Part shown: piece by piece, positions 34,333 through 43,500 of the stretch
Position numbering within the stretch: the stretch's first letter is position 1
Layout of the letters: the number at the start of each line of letters is the position of its first letter
DNA from: GCA-2711565 sp963664245
GTDB taxonomy: Bacteria > Bacteroidota > Bacteroidia > Bacteroidales > GCA-2711565
Length of the DNA: 64,000 bases
NCBI GenBank assembly: GCA_963664245.1
Contig: OY760934.1
Location: 1,178,001 to 1,242,000, forward strand
Direction: 5' to 3'
Program-made: the position numbers and the translations under genes
Notes under the pieces: generated by a model
Told to the model about the DNA's origin: nothing
The model's input: only the letters and a program-made list of their open reading frames with translations
Databases searched by the model: none

Positions 34333-34953
34333 CTATTCTTCTTTTTTCTCTTCCTCGTCTGCTTTTTCAGCAACAGGCTCTTCGGCCGGAGCTTCGGCAT
34401 CTGGTTCTTCTTTAGCTTCTTCAGCAGGAGCTTCAGCTACTTCTTCTTTTGCTTCAGGAGTTTCTTCAACAACTTCCTCTGCTACTTCGGGAGCTTCGGC
34501 AACGGCTACATCAGCCTGAGCTTCTGCAGATTTTTTACCCCCTCTACGACGACGGGTCGATTTTGATTTTTGAGTAAAGTCTTTCAACAAGCTTTCGTTG
34601 TAATCAACCAGCTCAATAATACACATTTCGGCATTGTCACCCAAACGGTTTCCGGTTTTAAGAATACGGGTATATCCACCCGGGCGGTTCAAAACACGTT
34701 GAGAAATTTCTCTAAACAGTTCGGTAACCGCATCTTTGTTTTGTAAATAGCTGAATACAACTCTGCGAGAGTGGGTTGAATCGTCTTTTGACCTGGTGAT
34801 CAAAGGTTCAACATATACTTTAAGGGCTTTTGCTTTAGCAACCGTAGTTTTAATGCGTTTGTGCATAATCAACGAAGATGCCATATTCGAAAGCATTGCT
34901 TTTCTGTGAGCACTTTTTCTTCCTAAGTGATTGAATTTCTTACCGTGTCTCAT
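34333..34953 (-). CDS. rplQ: 50S ribosomal protein bL17 with acidic C-terminal tail
   Basis: A 206-residue L17. The core (~1-125, MRHGKKFNHLGRKSAHRKAML) is canonical. After a basic KSTRRRRGGKK stretch comes a tail of about 70 residues rich in Glu, Ala, Pro and Val with repeats such as EEAKEEP. The core binds 23S rRNA near the exit tunnel. The acidic tail is typical of Bacteroidota and is probably disordered, of unknown role. It is the last gene of the operon, 6 bases after rpoA. Confidence 0.97.
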   Translation of the reverse strand: MRHGKKFNHLGRKSAHRKAMLSNMASSLIMHKRIKTTVAKAKALKVYVEPLITRSKDDSTHSRRVVFSYLQNKDAVTELFREISQRVLNRPGGYTRILKTGNRLGDNAEMCIIELVDYNESLLKDFTQKSKSTRRRRGGKKSAEAQADVAVAEAPEVAEEVVEETPEAKEEVAEAPAEEAKEEPDAEAPAEEPVAEKADEEEKKEE

Positions 34954-34958
34954 GTCAA

Positions 34959-35951
34959 TTATTCCTTATCTAATTTATATTTTGCTGTATTCATCCCAAA
35001 TTCAAGGTTCTTCGATTTCACCAAGTCTTCAAGCTCAGTCAATGATTTTTTACCAAAGTTTCTGAACTTCAACAAATCGTTTTTGTTGAATGAAACCAAA
35101 TCTCCAAGGGTATCAACATCGGCTGCTTTCAAGCAATTCAATGCACGAACCGATAGATCCATGTCAACCAGTTTGGTTTTCAACAATTGACGAATGTGTA
35201 GTGAATTTTCGTCGAACTCTTCAGTAACTGCTTTTTCTTCCGAATCCAGCGTAATTTTCTCATCAGAGAACAACATAAAGTGGTGGATCAAAATTTTAGC
35301 AGCTTCTTTTAATGCTTCTTTTGGATGAATAGATCCGTCGGTATCAATATTAAAGATGAGCTTTTCGTAATCGGTTTTTTGCTCTACCCTGTAATTCTCA
35401 ACCGAGTATTTTACATTTTTAATCGGTGTGTGGATTGAATCCACTGCAATGGTATCAATCGGTGCATTGATTTTTTTGTTTTCCTCGGCAGGAACATATC
35501 CGCGGCCTTTTTCAATGGTTAAAGTCATTGATAATTTTACCGTAGGTTCCATATCGCAAATCAAAACTTCGGGGTTCAATACTTGAAATACCGATAAAAA
35601 TTTGTTGATATCACCCGCTCTAAATTCTTCCTGGTCACCAATCACAACGTGAACTTCTTCGCTGTTTTCGGTTTCAATTTGTCTTTTAAAACGGATTTTT
35701 TTGAGGTTCAGGATCATCTCAGATACATCCTGAACAACACCTTTAATGGTAGAAAATTCCTGAACAACGCCTTCGATCTTAACGGAAGTAATTGCATATC
35801 CTTCTAACGAAGAAAGTAAGATACGTCTTAAGGCGTTACCAATGGTGATACCAAAGCCGGGCTCAAGAGGACGGAATTCAAAAGTGCCTTTGAAGTCGTC
35901 GGCTTCAATCATGATAACTTTGTCAGGTTTTTGAAATGCTAGTATTGCCAT
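34959..35951 (-). CDS. rpoA: RNA polymerase alpha subunit
   Basis: 330 residues, with the N-terminal assembly domain (FEFRPLEPGFGITIGNALRRILLSSLEGYAIT) and the C-terminal DNA/activator-contact domain (~250-315, LDMDLSVRALNCLKAADVDTLGDLV in part). It nucleates RNA polymerase assembly. Placed between rpsD and rplQ as in the conserved alpha operon. No truncation is seen. Confidence 0.98.
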   Translation of the reverse strand: MAILAFQKPDKVIMIEADDFKGTFEFRPLEPGFGITIGNALRRILLSSLEGYAITSVKIEGVVQEFSTIKGVVQDVSEMILNLKKIRFKRQIETENSEEVHVVIGDQEEFRAGDINKFLSVFQVLNPEVLICDMEPTVKLSMTLTIEKGRGYVPAEENKKINAPIDTIAVDSIHTPIKNVKYSVENYRVEQKTDYEKLIFNIDTDGSIHPKEALKEAAKILIHHFMLFSDEKITLDSEEKAVTEEFDENSLHIRQLLKTKLVDMDLSVRALNCLKAADVDTLGDLVSFNKNDLLKFRNFGKKSLTELEDLVKSKNLEFGMNTAKYKLDKE

Positions 35952-35987
35952 GTAGCTATAATTTTTTAGTGAATTAATTAGAGACTA

Positions 35988-36593
35988 TTATTTAGAGTAA
36001 AGCTCTACGATTAGTTGCTCTTTAATGTTTTCCGGAATTTCTTCGCGAGGAGGATAATTCAGGAATTTTCCAACTAACTTATCTTCGTCCCATTCTAACC
36101 ATGCAAATTGGTTAGTCCTTGAAGCTAATGAATCAGTAATAGCTTCCAATGATTTTGATTTTTCACGAACGCCAATCAAATCGCCTTCTTTTAACTGATA
36201 AGAAGGAATGTTTACCACCTCGCCATTAACGGTAATGTGACGGTGAGAAACCAGTTGACGTGCTGCACGACGTGAAGGCGCAATGCCTAAACGAAATACG
36301 GTATTATCCAAACGGGCTTCAATTAATTGTAGCAAAATTTCACCGGTAATCCCTTTTTTATGGGTTGCCGTATGAAAGATATTACGAAACTGACGCTCAA
36401 GAATACCATAAGTGTATTTCGCTTTTTGTTTTTCCTGAAGCTGAATACCGTATTCCGATTGTTTTTTTCTACGTTTTGAATTTCCGTGTTGCCCCGGAGG
36501 ATAATTCTTTTTATCATATGCCTTATCGGGTCCGAAAATAGGATCTCTAAATTTTCTTGCAATTTTGGATTTTGGACCAGTATATCTTGCCAT
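35988..36593 (-). CDS. rpsD: 30S ribosomal protein uS4
   Basis: 201 residues, the C-minus type without the N-terminal zinc cysteines (MARYTGPKSKIARKFRDPIFG). The S4 RNA-binding domain reads RLDNTVFRLGIAPSRRAARQLVSHRHITVNG. It binds 16S rRNA early in 30S assembly and in many bacteria represses its own operon. Lies between rpsK and rpoA. Confidence 0.98.
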   Translation of the reverse strand: MARYTGPKSKIARKFRDPIFGPDKAYDKKNYPPGQHGNSKRRKKQSEYGIQLQEKQKAKYTYGILERQFRNIFHTATHKKGITGEILLQLIEARLDNTVFRLGIAPSRRAARQLVSHRHITVNGEVVNIPSYQLKEGDLIGVREKSKSLEAITDSLASRTNQFAWLEWDEDKLVGKFLNYPPREEIPENIKEQLIVELYSK

Positions 36594-36640
36594 AGTTTAC
36601 AATTTTTCTTTAATGTTAACCTTAATTTACCCCTTCGTAA

Positions 36641-37030
36641 TTATACCCTTCTTCTTTTTGGAGGACGGCATCCGTTGTGTGGTAATGGTGTAACGTCAAC
36701 GATTTCGGTTACTTCAATACCGCTTGAATGAATAGTACGGATAGCAGATTCGCGCCCTGCACCTGGACCTTTTACGTAAACTTTTACTTTTCTTAGTCCA
36801 AGATCAAAAGCCGTTTTCGAGCAATCTTCTGCGGCCATTTGAGCAGCATAAGGAGTGTTTTTCTTTGAACCTTTAAATCCCATCTTTCCTGAAGATGCCC
36901 ATGAGATCACCTGACCTGAATTGTTGGTCAAAGAAATGATAATGTTGTTAAAAGAGGCCTGAATAAAAGCTTTCCCAATGGGTTCAACTTTTACAACTCT
37001 CTTTTTAGTGCTTCTTGATGATTTAGCCAT
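36641..37030 (-). CDS. rpsK: 30S ribosomal protein uS11
   Basis: 129 residues with the conserved core FNNIIISLTNNSGQVISWASSGKMGFKGSKKNTPYAAQ and the family ending PLPHNGCRPPKRRRV. It sits on the 30S platform near the Shine-Dalgarno helix and is encoded after rpsM as usual. Confidence 0.98.
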   Translation of the reverse strand: MAKSSRSTKKRVVKVEPIGKAFIQASFNNIIISLTNNSGQVISWASSGKMGFKGSKKNTPYAAQMAAEDCSKTAFDLGLRKVKVYVKGPGAGRESAIRTIHSSGIEVTEIVDVTPLPHNGCRPPKRRRV

Positions 37031-37070
37031 AACTTAAATATTTCTATCTATCAATCTTTTAATCTATCTA

Positions 37071-37451
37071 TTAACCTTTAGGTGCTTTCTTTTTATTCGC
37101 AACGGTTTTCTTACGACCTTTACGAGTACGTGCGTTGTTTTTTGTGCTTTGTCCACGAAGTGGTAAGCCAATACGGTGGCGGATACCACGGTAACATCCA
37201 ATATCGCGCAAACGTTTGATGTTCATCGAGATTTCCGAACGCAACTGTCCTTCGACTTTGTAGCTATCGCCAATGATTGTACGGATTTTACCTTGTTCAT
37301 CATCGGTCCAGTCTTGTACTTTTTTGTCCCAATCAACACCTGCTTCGGTTAATATTTGCTCAGCGAGGCTGCGGCCAACACCAAAAATGTAGGTAAGCCC
37401 GATAACGCCTCTTTTATTTTTAGGTAAATCTATACCCGCAATTCTAGCCAT
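37071..37451 (-). CDS. rpsM: 30S ribosomal protein uS13
   Basis: 126 residues starting MARIAGIDLPKNKRG, with the family signature RGIRHRIGLPLRGQSTKNNARTRKG near the C-terminus. It contacts the 50S subunit and P-site tRNA. Lies between rpmJ and rpsK. Confidence 0.98.
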   Translation of the reverse strand: MARIAGIDLPKNKRGVIGLTYIFGVGRSLAEQILTEAGVDWDKKVQDWTDDEQGKIRTIIGDSYKVEGQLRSEISMNIKRLRDIGCYRGIRHRIGLPLRGQSTKNNARTRKGRKKTVANKKKAPKG

Positions 37452-37484
37452 ATATTTTTAATTTGTTGTTTTTAAATTAATTTC

Positions 37485-37601
37485 TTATCCCTGACGTTGT
37501 TTGAACTTTGGATTTTTTTTGTTGATCACATACAATCTTCCTTTTCTGCGAACAATTTTACATTCGGAAGATCTTTTCTTAACTGATGCTCTAACTTTCA
37601 T
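37485..37601 (-). CDS. rpmJ: 50S ribosomal protein bL36, zinc-free type
   Basis: A 38-residue protein, MKVRASVKKRSSECKIVRR to the terminal KQRQG, found by translating the gap between infA and rpsM. The classical C-x2-C...C...H zinc site is reduced to a single Cys14, with Asn and Phe at the later ligand positions, so it should not need zinc. This is common in Bacteroidota. Confidence 0.95.
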   Translation of the reverse strand: MKVRASVKKRSSECKIVRRKGRLYVINKKNPKFKQRQG

Positions 37602-37635
37602 TTTTCCTTAATTAAATAATTTATAATCCAATGTC

Positions 37636-37854
37636 TTACTTGTATCTGAAGGTAATACGCCCTTTGGTTAAATCATAAGGCGACATTTCCAATTTTACTT
37701 TATCACCGGGCAAAATTTTAATGTAATTCATCCTCATTTTCCCTGAAATATGAGCTGTAATAACGTGCCCATTTTCCAATTCAACGCGGAACATTGCGTT
37801 TCCTAATGATTCAACTACAGTTCCATCTTGTTCAATAGATGTTTGCTTTGCCAT
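37636..37854 (-). CDS. infA: Translation initiation factor IF-1
   Basis: 72 residues, an OB-fold S1-like protein (AKQTSIEQDGTVVESLGNAMFRVEL; ending GRITFRYK). It binds the 30S A site during initiation. It starts 3 bases after map's stop and precedes rpmJ, the usual spc/alpha junction order. Confidence 0.97.
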   Translation of the reverse strand: MAKQTSIEQDGTVVESLGNAMFRVELENGHVITAHISGKMRMNYIKILPGDKVKLEMSPYDLTKGRITFRYK

Positions 37855-37857
37855 AAA

Positions 37858-38634
37858 TTAATTTTTGTTTAATACTTCTTCTATAAATTCAAAAGTCGAC
37901 AGTATTTCTGCTTTTCCTTTTCGTATCGCAACATCGTGCTCGTAATGAGCCGAAGGTTTGCGATCAGCCGTACGAATGGTCCAGCCATCCCTTTCCTGTA
38001 CGATGTCTTTTGTTCCGAGGTTAATCATCGGTTCAATGGCCAGCACCATGCCTTCTTTTAATTTTGTGCCGGTGCCTCGTTTACCATAATTCGGAACTTC
38101 TGGTTTTTCGTGCAAATCTCTTCCCAATCCATGCCCCACTAAATCGCGAACCACGCCATAGCCAAACTGCTCTACATAGTTTTGTATTGCAAAACCAATA
38201 TCTCCAATGCGTTTTCCGCTAACAGCTTCTTCTATACCTTTGTAGAGGGATTCTTTTGTACGTTCCATCAGTAATAAAGTTTCTTCTGCCACTTCGCCTA
38301 CAGCAAATGTGTAGGCCGAATCTCCATAAAAGCCATTCAAAACGGCACCACAGTCAATCGAAACAATATCACCATCCAGCAATTCGCGTTCGTCAGGAAT
38401 ACCATGTACCACCTGTTCGTTTACCGAAATACACAATGTGTTCGGGAAACCACCGTATCCTTTAAACCCGGGAAGACCTCCGTGATCCCTGATAAATTCT
38501 TCAGCCACTTTATCCAGATCAATAGATTTTACTCCCGGCCGAATGCGTTTTGCAACCTCGGCTAAAGTTTTTCCAACAAGTAAAGAACTTTCTTTAATTA
38601 GACTTATTTCTTCGTCTGTTTTATACTGTATCAT
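37858..38634 (-). CDS. map: Type I methionine aminopeptidase
   Basis: 258 residues, a pita-bread dinuclear metalloprotease that removes initiator Met. Metal ligands are visible in SIDCGAVLNGFYGDSAYTF (two Asp), VGHGLGRDLHEKP (His), AIEPMINLG (Glu) and the late HYEHDVAI stretch. Lies between secY and infA as in many bacteria. Confidence 0.97.
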   Translation of the reverse strand: MIQYKTDEEISLIKESSLLVGKTLAEVAKRIRPGVKSIDLDKVAEEFIRDHGGLPGFKGYGGFPNTLCISVNEQVVHGIPDERELLDGDIVSIDCGAVLNGFYGDSAYTFAVGEVAEETLLLMERTKESLYKGIEEAVSGKRIGDIGFAIQNYVEQFGYGVVRDLVGHGLGRDLHEKPEVPNYGKRGTGTKLKEGMVLAIEPMINLGTKDIVQERDGWTIRTADRKPSAHYEHDVAIRKGKAEILSTFEFIEEVLNKN

Positions 38635-38646
38635 TTAAATTTTCTC

Positions 38647-40005
38647 TTATCCAAGCACCCCCGAACTACGTCCTTTAATACGACCCGATTTGGTCAAACC
38701 GTCGTAGTGACGCATTAACAGATGGCTTTCGATTTGTTGCAGTGTATCCAATACTACTCCAACCAAGATCAAAAGGGATGTTCCTCCGTAAAAATTGGAG
38801 AATGCCTGATTCACGCCTACCAATCTTGCAAAAGTAGGAAGCAAGGTTACCAGTCCCAAAAATAATGATCCGGGGAATGTAATACGAGACATCACCTGGT
38901 CGATAAATTCTGCCGTTCTACGACCCGGTTTTATACCGGGAATAAACCCGCCGTTTTTCTTCATGTCCTCAGCCATTTGGTTCGGATTAATCGTAATAGC
39001 GGTATAAAAATAAGTAAACATAATGATAAGGATAAACTGTGTTAAGTTATAAGCCAAACCATTAATGTTTGTGAATGAAGATGCAAAAGAACTCATGGTT
39101 TCGGAACTAGCAAAACCGGCTAAAGTCATCGGCAGAAACATGATTGCCTGTGCAAAAATAATCGGCATTACCCCTGCAGAGTTTACTTTAAGCGGAATAT
39201 ACTGGCGAACCCCTCCGTATTGTTTGTTTCCAACAATTCGTTTTGCATATTGAACCGGTATACGACGGGTTCCCTGAACCAATAAAATTGTTAGCAAGAT
39301 CACGAAAACCAGTAAGGCAATCTCCACAACGAAGAATACCAATCCACCGCCTTTTTCTTCCATGCGGGAAACAAACTCTCCAAATAATGCAAATGGCAAG
39401 CGGGCGATGATACCAATCATAATGATCAATGAAATACCATTTCCGATTCCTTTGTCGGTAATTTTTTCACCCAACCACATTACAAACATGGTTCCGGATA
39501 CCAAAATAACCACCGATGAAATCCAGAAGAAGGTCGTAGGTGACGTAACTCCCGGATCAAACGGAGAAATAGCTTGGGCAGGCAAACGTGAAATAACGTT
39601 TGCAATGTAAGCCGGAGCTTGGGCAGCGGTAATAAATACGGTTAAATATCGTGTAATTTGATTAATCTTTCTACGACCGCTTTCTCCTTCACGTTGTAAA
39701 CGTTGGAAGTAAGGAATCGCCATCCCTAACAACTGGATAACAATAGAGGCCGAAATATAAGGCATGATACCTAATGCAAAGATTGAAGCCCTGGAAAAAG
39801 CTCCACCAGAGAACATATCCAATAAAGCCAAAATCCCGCCTTGGGTTTGACTTTGCAAGCTGTCTAACTGTTTAGGGTCAATGCCTGGAAGTACTATCTG
39901 AGAACCTAAACGGTAAATTAACAGAATACCAAGGGTATAAAGGATACGTTTTCGGAGATCCTCAATCTTAGAAATATTTCTTATTGTTTGGATTAATCGT
40001 TTCAT
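38647..40005 (-). CDS. secY: Protein translocase subunit SecY
   Basis: 452 residues with ten membrane helices. Family motifs include the plug/TM2 region GGAFSRASIFALGIMPYISASIVIQLL and the cytoplasmic loop FIPGIKPGRRT. It forms the protein-conducting channel with SecE and SecG. Encoded between rplO (5-base gap) and map. Confidence 0.98.
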   Translation of the reverse strand: MKRLIQTIRNISKIEDLRKRILYTLGILLIYRLGSQIVLPGIDPKQLDSLQSQTQGGILALLDMFSGGAFSRASIFALGIMPYISASIVIQLLGMAIPYFQRLQREGESGRRKINQITRYLTVFITAAQAPAYIANVISRLPAQAISPFDPGVTSPTTFFWISSVVILVSGTMFVMWLGEKITDKGIGNGISLIIMIGIIARLPFALFGEFVSRMEEKGGGLVFFVVEIALLVFVILLTILLVQGTRRIPVQYAKRIVGNKQYGGVRQYIPLKVNSAGVMPIIFAQAIMFLPMTLAGFASSETMSSFASSFTNINGLAYNLTQFILIIMFTYFYTAITINPNQMAEDMKKNGGFIPGIKPGRRTAEFIDQVMSRITFPGSLFLGLVTLLPTFARLVGVNQAFSNFYGGTSLLILVGVVLDTLQQIESHLLMRHYDGLTKSGRIKGRSSGVLG

Positions 40006-40010
40006 TTATT

Positions 40011-40460
40011 TTATTCAATTATAGTTGCTACACCACCTTGCGCTTCAATTGCTTCTTTAGCAGATTTTGAGAACGCATGGGCTTTAACTTCAAGTTTTGA
40101 TTTTAATTCGCCACGACCTAAAATTTTGATCATGTCTTTTTTGCTCACCAAGCCGTTTTCAACAAGAACTGCAGGTTCAATCACCTGTACTTTCTTTTCA
40201 TCGGCTAATTTTTGCAATACATCAAGATTAATTCCGTTGAATTCTTTACGGTTAAAGTTTTTGAATCCAAATTTCGGAACACGACGGTACAAAGGCATTT
40301 GTCCACCTTCAAAACCCATTTTTTTACTGTATCCCGATCTTGATTTCGCTCCTTTATGACCTCTCGTAGAAGTTCCACCTCGTCCAGAACCCTGGCCACG
40401 ACCAATACGTTTTCCTTTTTTTACGGAACCTTCTGCCGGTTTTAGATTACTTAAATCCAT
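40011..40460 (-). CDS. rplO: 50S ribosomal protein uL15
   Basis: 149 residues with the Gly/Arg-rich N-terminus GKRIGRGQGSGRGGTSTRGHKG that threads into 23S rRNA and the globular end ending in GGVATIIE. Standard position between rpmD and secY. Confidence 0.98.
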   Translation of the reverse strand: MDLSNLKPAEGSVKKGKRIGRGQGSGRGGTSTRGHKGAKSRSGYSKKMGFEGGQMPLYRRVPKFGFKNFNRKEFNGINLDVLQKLADEKKVQVIEPAVLVENGLVSKKDMIKILGRGELKSKLEVKAHAFSKSAKEAIEAQGGVATIIE

Positions 40461-40490
40461 TGTATTTAAAATTAAATTTTTAGTCTTTAA

Positions 40491-40670
40491 TTAAACTTCT
40501 TCAACCAAAAGTAAATGTTTTACTTTTTCAATCATTCCCATGATTTGTGGCGTACCCTCAACTTCGATTTCGTGATGGATTCGTTTTAAACCCAATGCCT
40601 CAAGGGTGCGTTTCTGACGTAAAGGACGCCCGATACCACTTTTAATTTGTTTAATTTTTACTTTTTTCAT
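40491..40670 (-). CDS. rpmD: 50S ribosomal protein uL30
   Basis: A 59-residue protein (MKKVKIKQIKSGIGRPLRQ, ending LLLVEEV) that I read in the gap between rpsE and rplO. It carries the L30 core I-G-R-P-x-x-Q-x-x-T-L-x-x-L-G-L. Overall length and position are typical. Confidence 0.95.
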   Translation of the reverse strand: MKKVKIKQIKSGIGRPLRQKRTLEALGLKRIHHEIEVEGTPQIMGMIEKVKHLLLVEEV

Positions 40671-40705
40671 TGTTTCAAAATATTTTCTATTACCAAATCA
40701 GGGAT

Positions 40706-41224
40706 TTATCCGTTGAATACCGTGTTCATATCAACACCTCTCATTTGAGCTACGGTATAAGCATCGCGCATTTTTGATAATGCATCGATGGTTGCTTTTA
40801 CTACCGAGTGAGGGTTGGATGAACCTTTTGATTTCGCCAATACGTCTTTTACTCCAACGCTTTCCAATACAGCACGCATCGCACCACCTGCAATTACACC
40901 AGTACCAGGAGCAGCAGGCTGAATATATACATAAGCACCGCTATATTTTCCGTATTGCTCGTGTGGCAATGTTCCTTTTAATACCGGAACTTTAATCAGG
41001 TTTTTCTTGGCATCATCAATTCCTTTTGCAATAGCAGAAGTTACCTCTTTTGCTTTTCCCAAACCGTAACCTACTACACCATTTTCGTTACCAACAACAA
41101 CAATGGCTGAGAAGCTAAAAGTACGTCCACCTTTAGTAACCTTGGTTACCCTTTGGATGCTAACCAGTCTGTCTTTGAATTCTATTTCGCTAGACTTTAC
41201 TCTTTTCACGTTTGTATTTGCCAT
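40706..41224 (-). CDS. rpsE: 30S ribosomal protein uS5
   Basis: 172 residues with the N-terminal dsRNA-binding fold (LVSIQRVTKVTKGGRTFSFSAIVVVG) and the C-terminal domain (GTGVIAGGAMRAVLESVGVKDVLAKSKGSSNP). It contributes to decoding fidelity and helicase activity at the mRNA entrance. It starts 6 bases after rplR. Confidence 0.98.
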   Translation of the reverse strand: MANTNVKRVKSSEIEFKDRLVSIQRVTKVTKGGRTFSFSAIVVVGNENGVVGYGLGKAKEVTSAIAKGIDDAKKNLIKVPVLKGTLPHEQYGKYSGAYVYIQPAAPGTGVIAGGAMRAVLESVGVKDVLAKSKGSSNPHSVVKATIDALSKMRDAYTVAQMRGVDMNTVFNG

Positions 41225-41230
41225 ATCTTA

Positions 41231-41599
41231 TTAAAATTTAAGGCCTCCTTCTCTAGCAGCTTCGGCTAAAGATTTGATTCTACCATGATATAAATAACCG
41301 TTTCTGTCAAAAACAACATTTTCGATATTAGCTTCTTTCGCTTTCTCGGCAGCTAATTTACCAACTAATTTGGCTTGTTCTGTTTTGTTTACTTTTTGAT
41401 CGGCAATGCTTTTATCTTTTGAAGAAGCAGTTAAAACTGTTTTACCAGTTAAATCGTCAATCATTTGTACGTAAATTTCTTTGTTGCTTCTAAAAACGCA
41501 CATTCTTGGTCTTTCGGGAGTACCATTAACAATTTTACGAACCCTGTATTTGATACGGATTCTTCTGTACTTCTTTTTATCTTTTATTTTAGCGTCCAT
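41231..41599 (-). CDS. rplR: 50S ribosomal protein uL18
   Basis: 122 residues with a basic N-terminus (KKYRRIRIKYRVRKIVNGT) and the core PRMCVFRSNKEIYVQMIDD, ending GRIKSLAEAAREGGLKF. Binds 5S rRNA. Canonical position between rplF and rpsE. Confidence 0.98.
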   Translation of the reverse strand: MDAKIKDKKKYRRIRIKYRVRKIVNGTPERPRMCVFRSNKEIYVQMIDDLTGKTVLTASSKDKSIADQKVNKTEQAKLVGKLAAEKAKEANIENVVFDRNGYLYHGRIKSLAEAAREGGLKF

Positions 41600-41626
41600 T
41601 CTTTTACGAATTATCTTGATTAAATC

Positions 41627-42181
41627 TTATGAAGTAGCTGTTTTACCTGCTTTACGTCTTAGTTCTTCACCTTGGAACTTGATACCTTTTCCTTTATAAG
41701 GTTCAGGTTTACGGAACGATCTGATTTTTGCAGCTACTTGGCCTACTAATTGTTTGTCGTGCGAAGTTAAAGTAATAATTGGGTTTTTACCTCTCTCGGT
41801 AATAGCTTCAACTTTAACTTCCGGGGGTAATTGCAAAAAGATGTTGTGAGAATACCCTACGGAAAGTTCTAAAACCTGATCCTGAACAGAAGCTTTATAA
41901 CCTACACCAACCATTTCCTGAACGATTTTAAATCCTTCGGATACACCTTGAACCATATTGGCTATTAAAGCACGGTATAAACCATGTTTTGCACGGTGAT
42001 CTCTATTATCCGTAGCACGCTCAACATTAATGGTTCCGTCTTCAATTTTCAACGAAATACCTTCGGCAATTTGTTGTTGAATTTCGCCCAATTTACCTTT
42101 TACAGTTACAACGTTATCGTCGCTAACCGATACCTGAACTCCTTCAGGGATACTTATGGGTAATTTTCCTATTCTTGACAT
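41627..42181 (-). CDS. rplF: 50S ribosomal protein uL6
   Basis: 184 residues starting MSRIGKLPISIPEGV, with the C-terminal signature PEPYKGKGIKFQGEELRRKAGKTATS. Two related domains bind 23S rRNA close to the sarcin-ricin loop where elongation factors act. Confidence 0.98.
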   Translation of the reverse strand: MSRIGKLPISIPEGVQVSVSDDNVVTVKGKLGEIQQQIAEGISLKIEDGTINVERATDNRDHRAKHGLYRALIANMVQGVSEGFKIVQEMVGVGYKASVQDQVLELSVGYSHNIFLQLPPEVKVEAITERGKNPIITLTSHDKQLVGQVAAKIRSFRKPEPYKGKGIKFQGEELRRKAGKTATS

Positions 42182-42197
42182 GGATTAATCTCCTCTA

Positions 42198-42599
42198 TTA
42201 ACTGATGTAACATAAAACTTCACCACCAACGTTTAAGTTTCGGGCTTCTTTATCGGTGATAACACCTCTTGAAGTCGAAAGAACTGCAACTCCCAAACCA
42301 TTCATTACGCGAGGCAAATTGCTTGCGTTCACATATTTACGTAATCCAGGACGACTTACACGTTGTAGTTTTGTTATTGCTGATAACTTACTTACAGGAT
42401 GGTACTTCAATGCAATTTTAATAACACCTTGAGGTCCGTTTTCATCTTCAAATTTATAATTTAAGATGTACCCTTTTTCAAAAAGTATCTTCGTTATCGC
42501 TTTTTTTAAGTTTGATGCAGGAATCTCAACCACTCTATGATTGGCTTTCACTGCATTTCTGATTCTTGTTAAATAATCTGCTATCGGATCAGTAAGCAT
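42198..42599 (-). CDS. rpsH: 30S ribosomal protein uS8
   Basis: 133 residues starting MLTDPIADYLTRIRNA, with the RNA-binding end VMNGLGVAVLSTSRGVITDKEARNLNVGGEVLCYIS. Central-domain 16S rRNA binder and, in E. coli, the spc operon repressor. A 70-base AT-rich gap separates it from rpsN. Confidence 0.98.
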   Translation of the reverse strand: MLTDPIADYLTRIRNAVKANHRVVEIPASNLKKAITKILFEKGYILNYKFEDENGPQGVIKIALKYHPVSKLSAITKLQRVSRPGLRKYVNASNLPRVMNGLGVAVLSTSRGVITDKEARNLNVGGEVLCYIS

Positions 42600-42669
42600 C
42601 TTGTTATTTTTTATTGTTTATTTTCTACTGATTATTTTTCTTCTTCTAATTGTCAATAATCATTTGTTA

Positions 42670-42939
42670 TTACCAGCTGGCTTTTCTCACTCCCGGGATT
42701 AAACCTTTTAATGCCATTTCACGGAAGTTAATACGTGAAACTCCAAACTGACGCATGTATCCTTTTGGACGACCGGTTAATTTGCAACGGTTGTGCAAAC
42801 GAACAGGTGAAGCATTTTTTGGAAGTTTTTGCAACGCAGTGTAATCACCTTTTGCTTTCAACTCAGCTCTTTTTTCTGCATATCTGTCAACGAGTTTTTG
42901 TCTTTTAACTTCTCTCGCTTTCATTGATTCTTTAGCCAT
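42670..42939 (-). CDS. rpsN: 30S ribosomal protein uS14, zinc-free type
   Basis: 89 residues, the long C-minus form with no zinc cysteine pair (KLTGRPKGYMRQFGVSRINFREMALKGLIPGVRKASW). It assembles into the 30S head. It starts 3 bases after rplE ends. Confidence 0.97.
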   Translation of the reverse strand: MAKESMKAREVKRQKLVDRYAEKRAELKAKGDYTALQKLPKNASPVRLHNRCKLTGRPKGYMRQFGVSRINFREMALKGLIPGVRKASW

Positions 42940-42942
42940 GCT

Positions 42943-43500
42943 TTATCTTTTTTGATTTTTAAATGGTAGACCAAATTCTTTTAACAATGCCAATGCTTCT
43001 TTATCGGTATTGGCCGAGGTAACAAAGGTAATGTCCATCCCGTTAATATGGTTTACTTTATCAATATCAATTTCAGGGAAAATGATTTGCTCAGCCACAC
43101 CAAATGTGTAGTTTCCACGACCGTCAAAGCCTTTGTCGTTAATGCCCCTAAAGTCGCGAACACGTGGTATTGCTACAGCTACCAAGCGATCCAGAAATTC
43201 ATACATTTTTTCACCGCGCAAAGTAACACGAACACCAATAGGCATTCCTCTACGCAATTTAAAGTTTGAAATATCTTTTTTAGATTTGGTAGCAACTGCT
43301 TTTTGACCGGTAATTAAGCTTAATTCATCGATTCCGGTATCAATCATTTTCTTGTCAGTAATTGCATTCCCCAATCCCTGGTTTACAGAGATTTTTTTCA
43401 GTTTAGGAACCTGCATAATACTTTTGTACCCGAATTGTTTCTGCAATGCAGGAACAATTTCCTGTTGGTATTTGTCTCTCAATCTAGGTGTATAATCCAT
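42943..43500 (-). CDS. rplE: 50S ribosomal protein uL5
   Basis: 185 residues with the conserved stretches LGNAITDKKMIDTGIDELSLITGQKAV and RDFRGINDKGFDGRGNYTFG. Binds 5S rRNA and contacts P-site tRNA. Its start shares a base with the end of rplX, implying translational coupling. Confidence 0.98.
   Translation of the reverse strand: MDYTPRLRDKYQQEIVPALQKQFGYKSIMQVPKLKKISVNQGLGNAITDKKMIDTGIDELSLITGQKAVATKSKKDISNFKLRRGMPIGVRVTLRGEKMYEFLDRLVAVAIPRVRDFRGINDKGFDGRGNYTFGVAEQIIFPEIDIDKVNHINGMDITFVTSANTDKEALALLKEFGLPFKNQKR

Noticed and set aside
34333..34560. Acidic C-terminal tail of bL17 as a novel fusion
   Set aside because: Such Glu/Ala-rich extensions are usual in Bacteroidota L17.
42600..42669. 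Gap between rpsH and rpsN as a missing ribosomal gene
   Set aside because: All expected spc genes are present; the gap is just AT-rich spacer.
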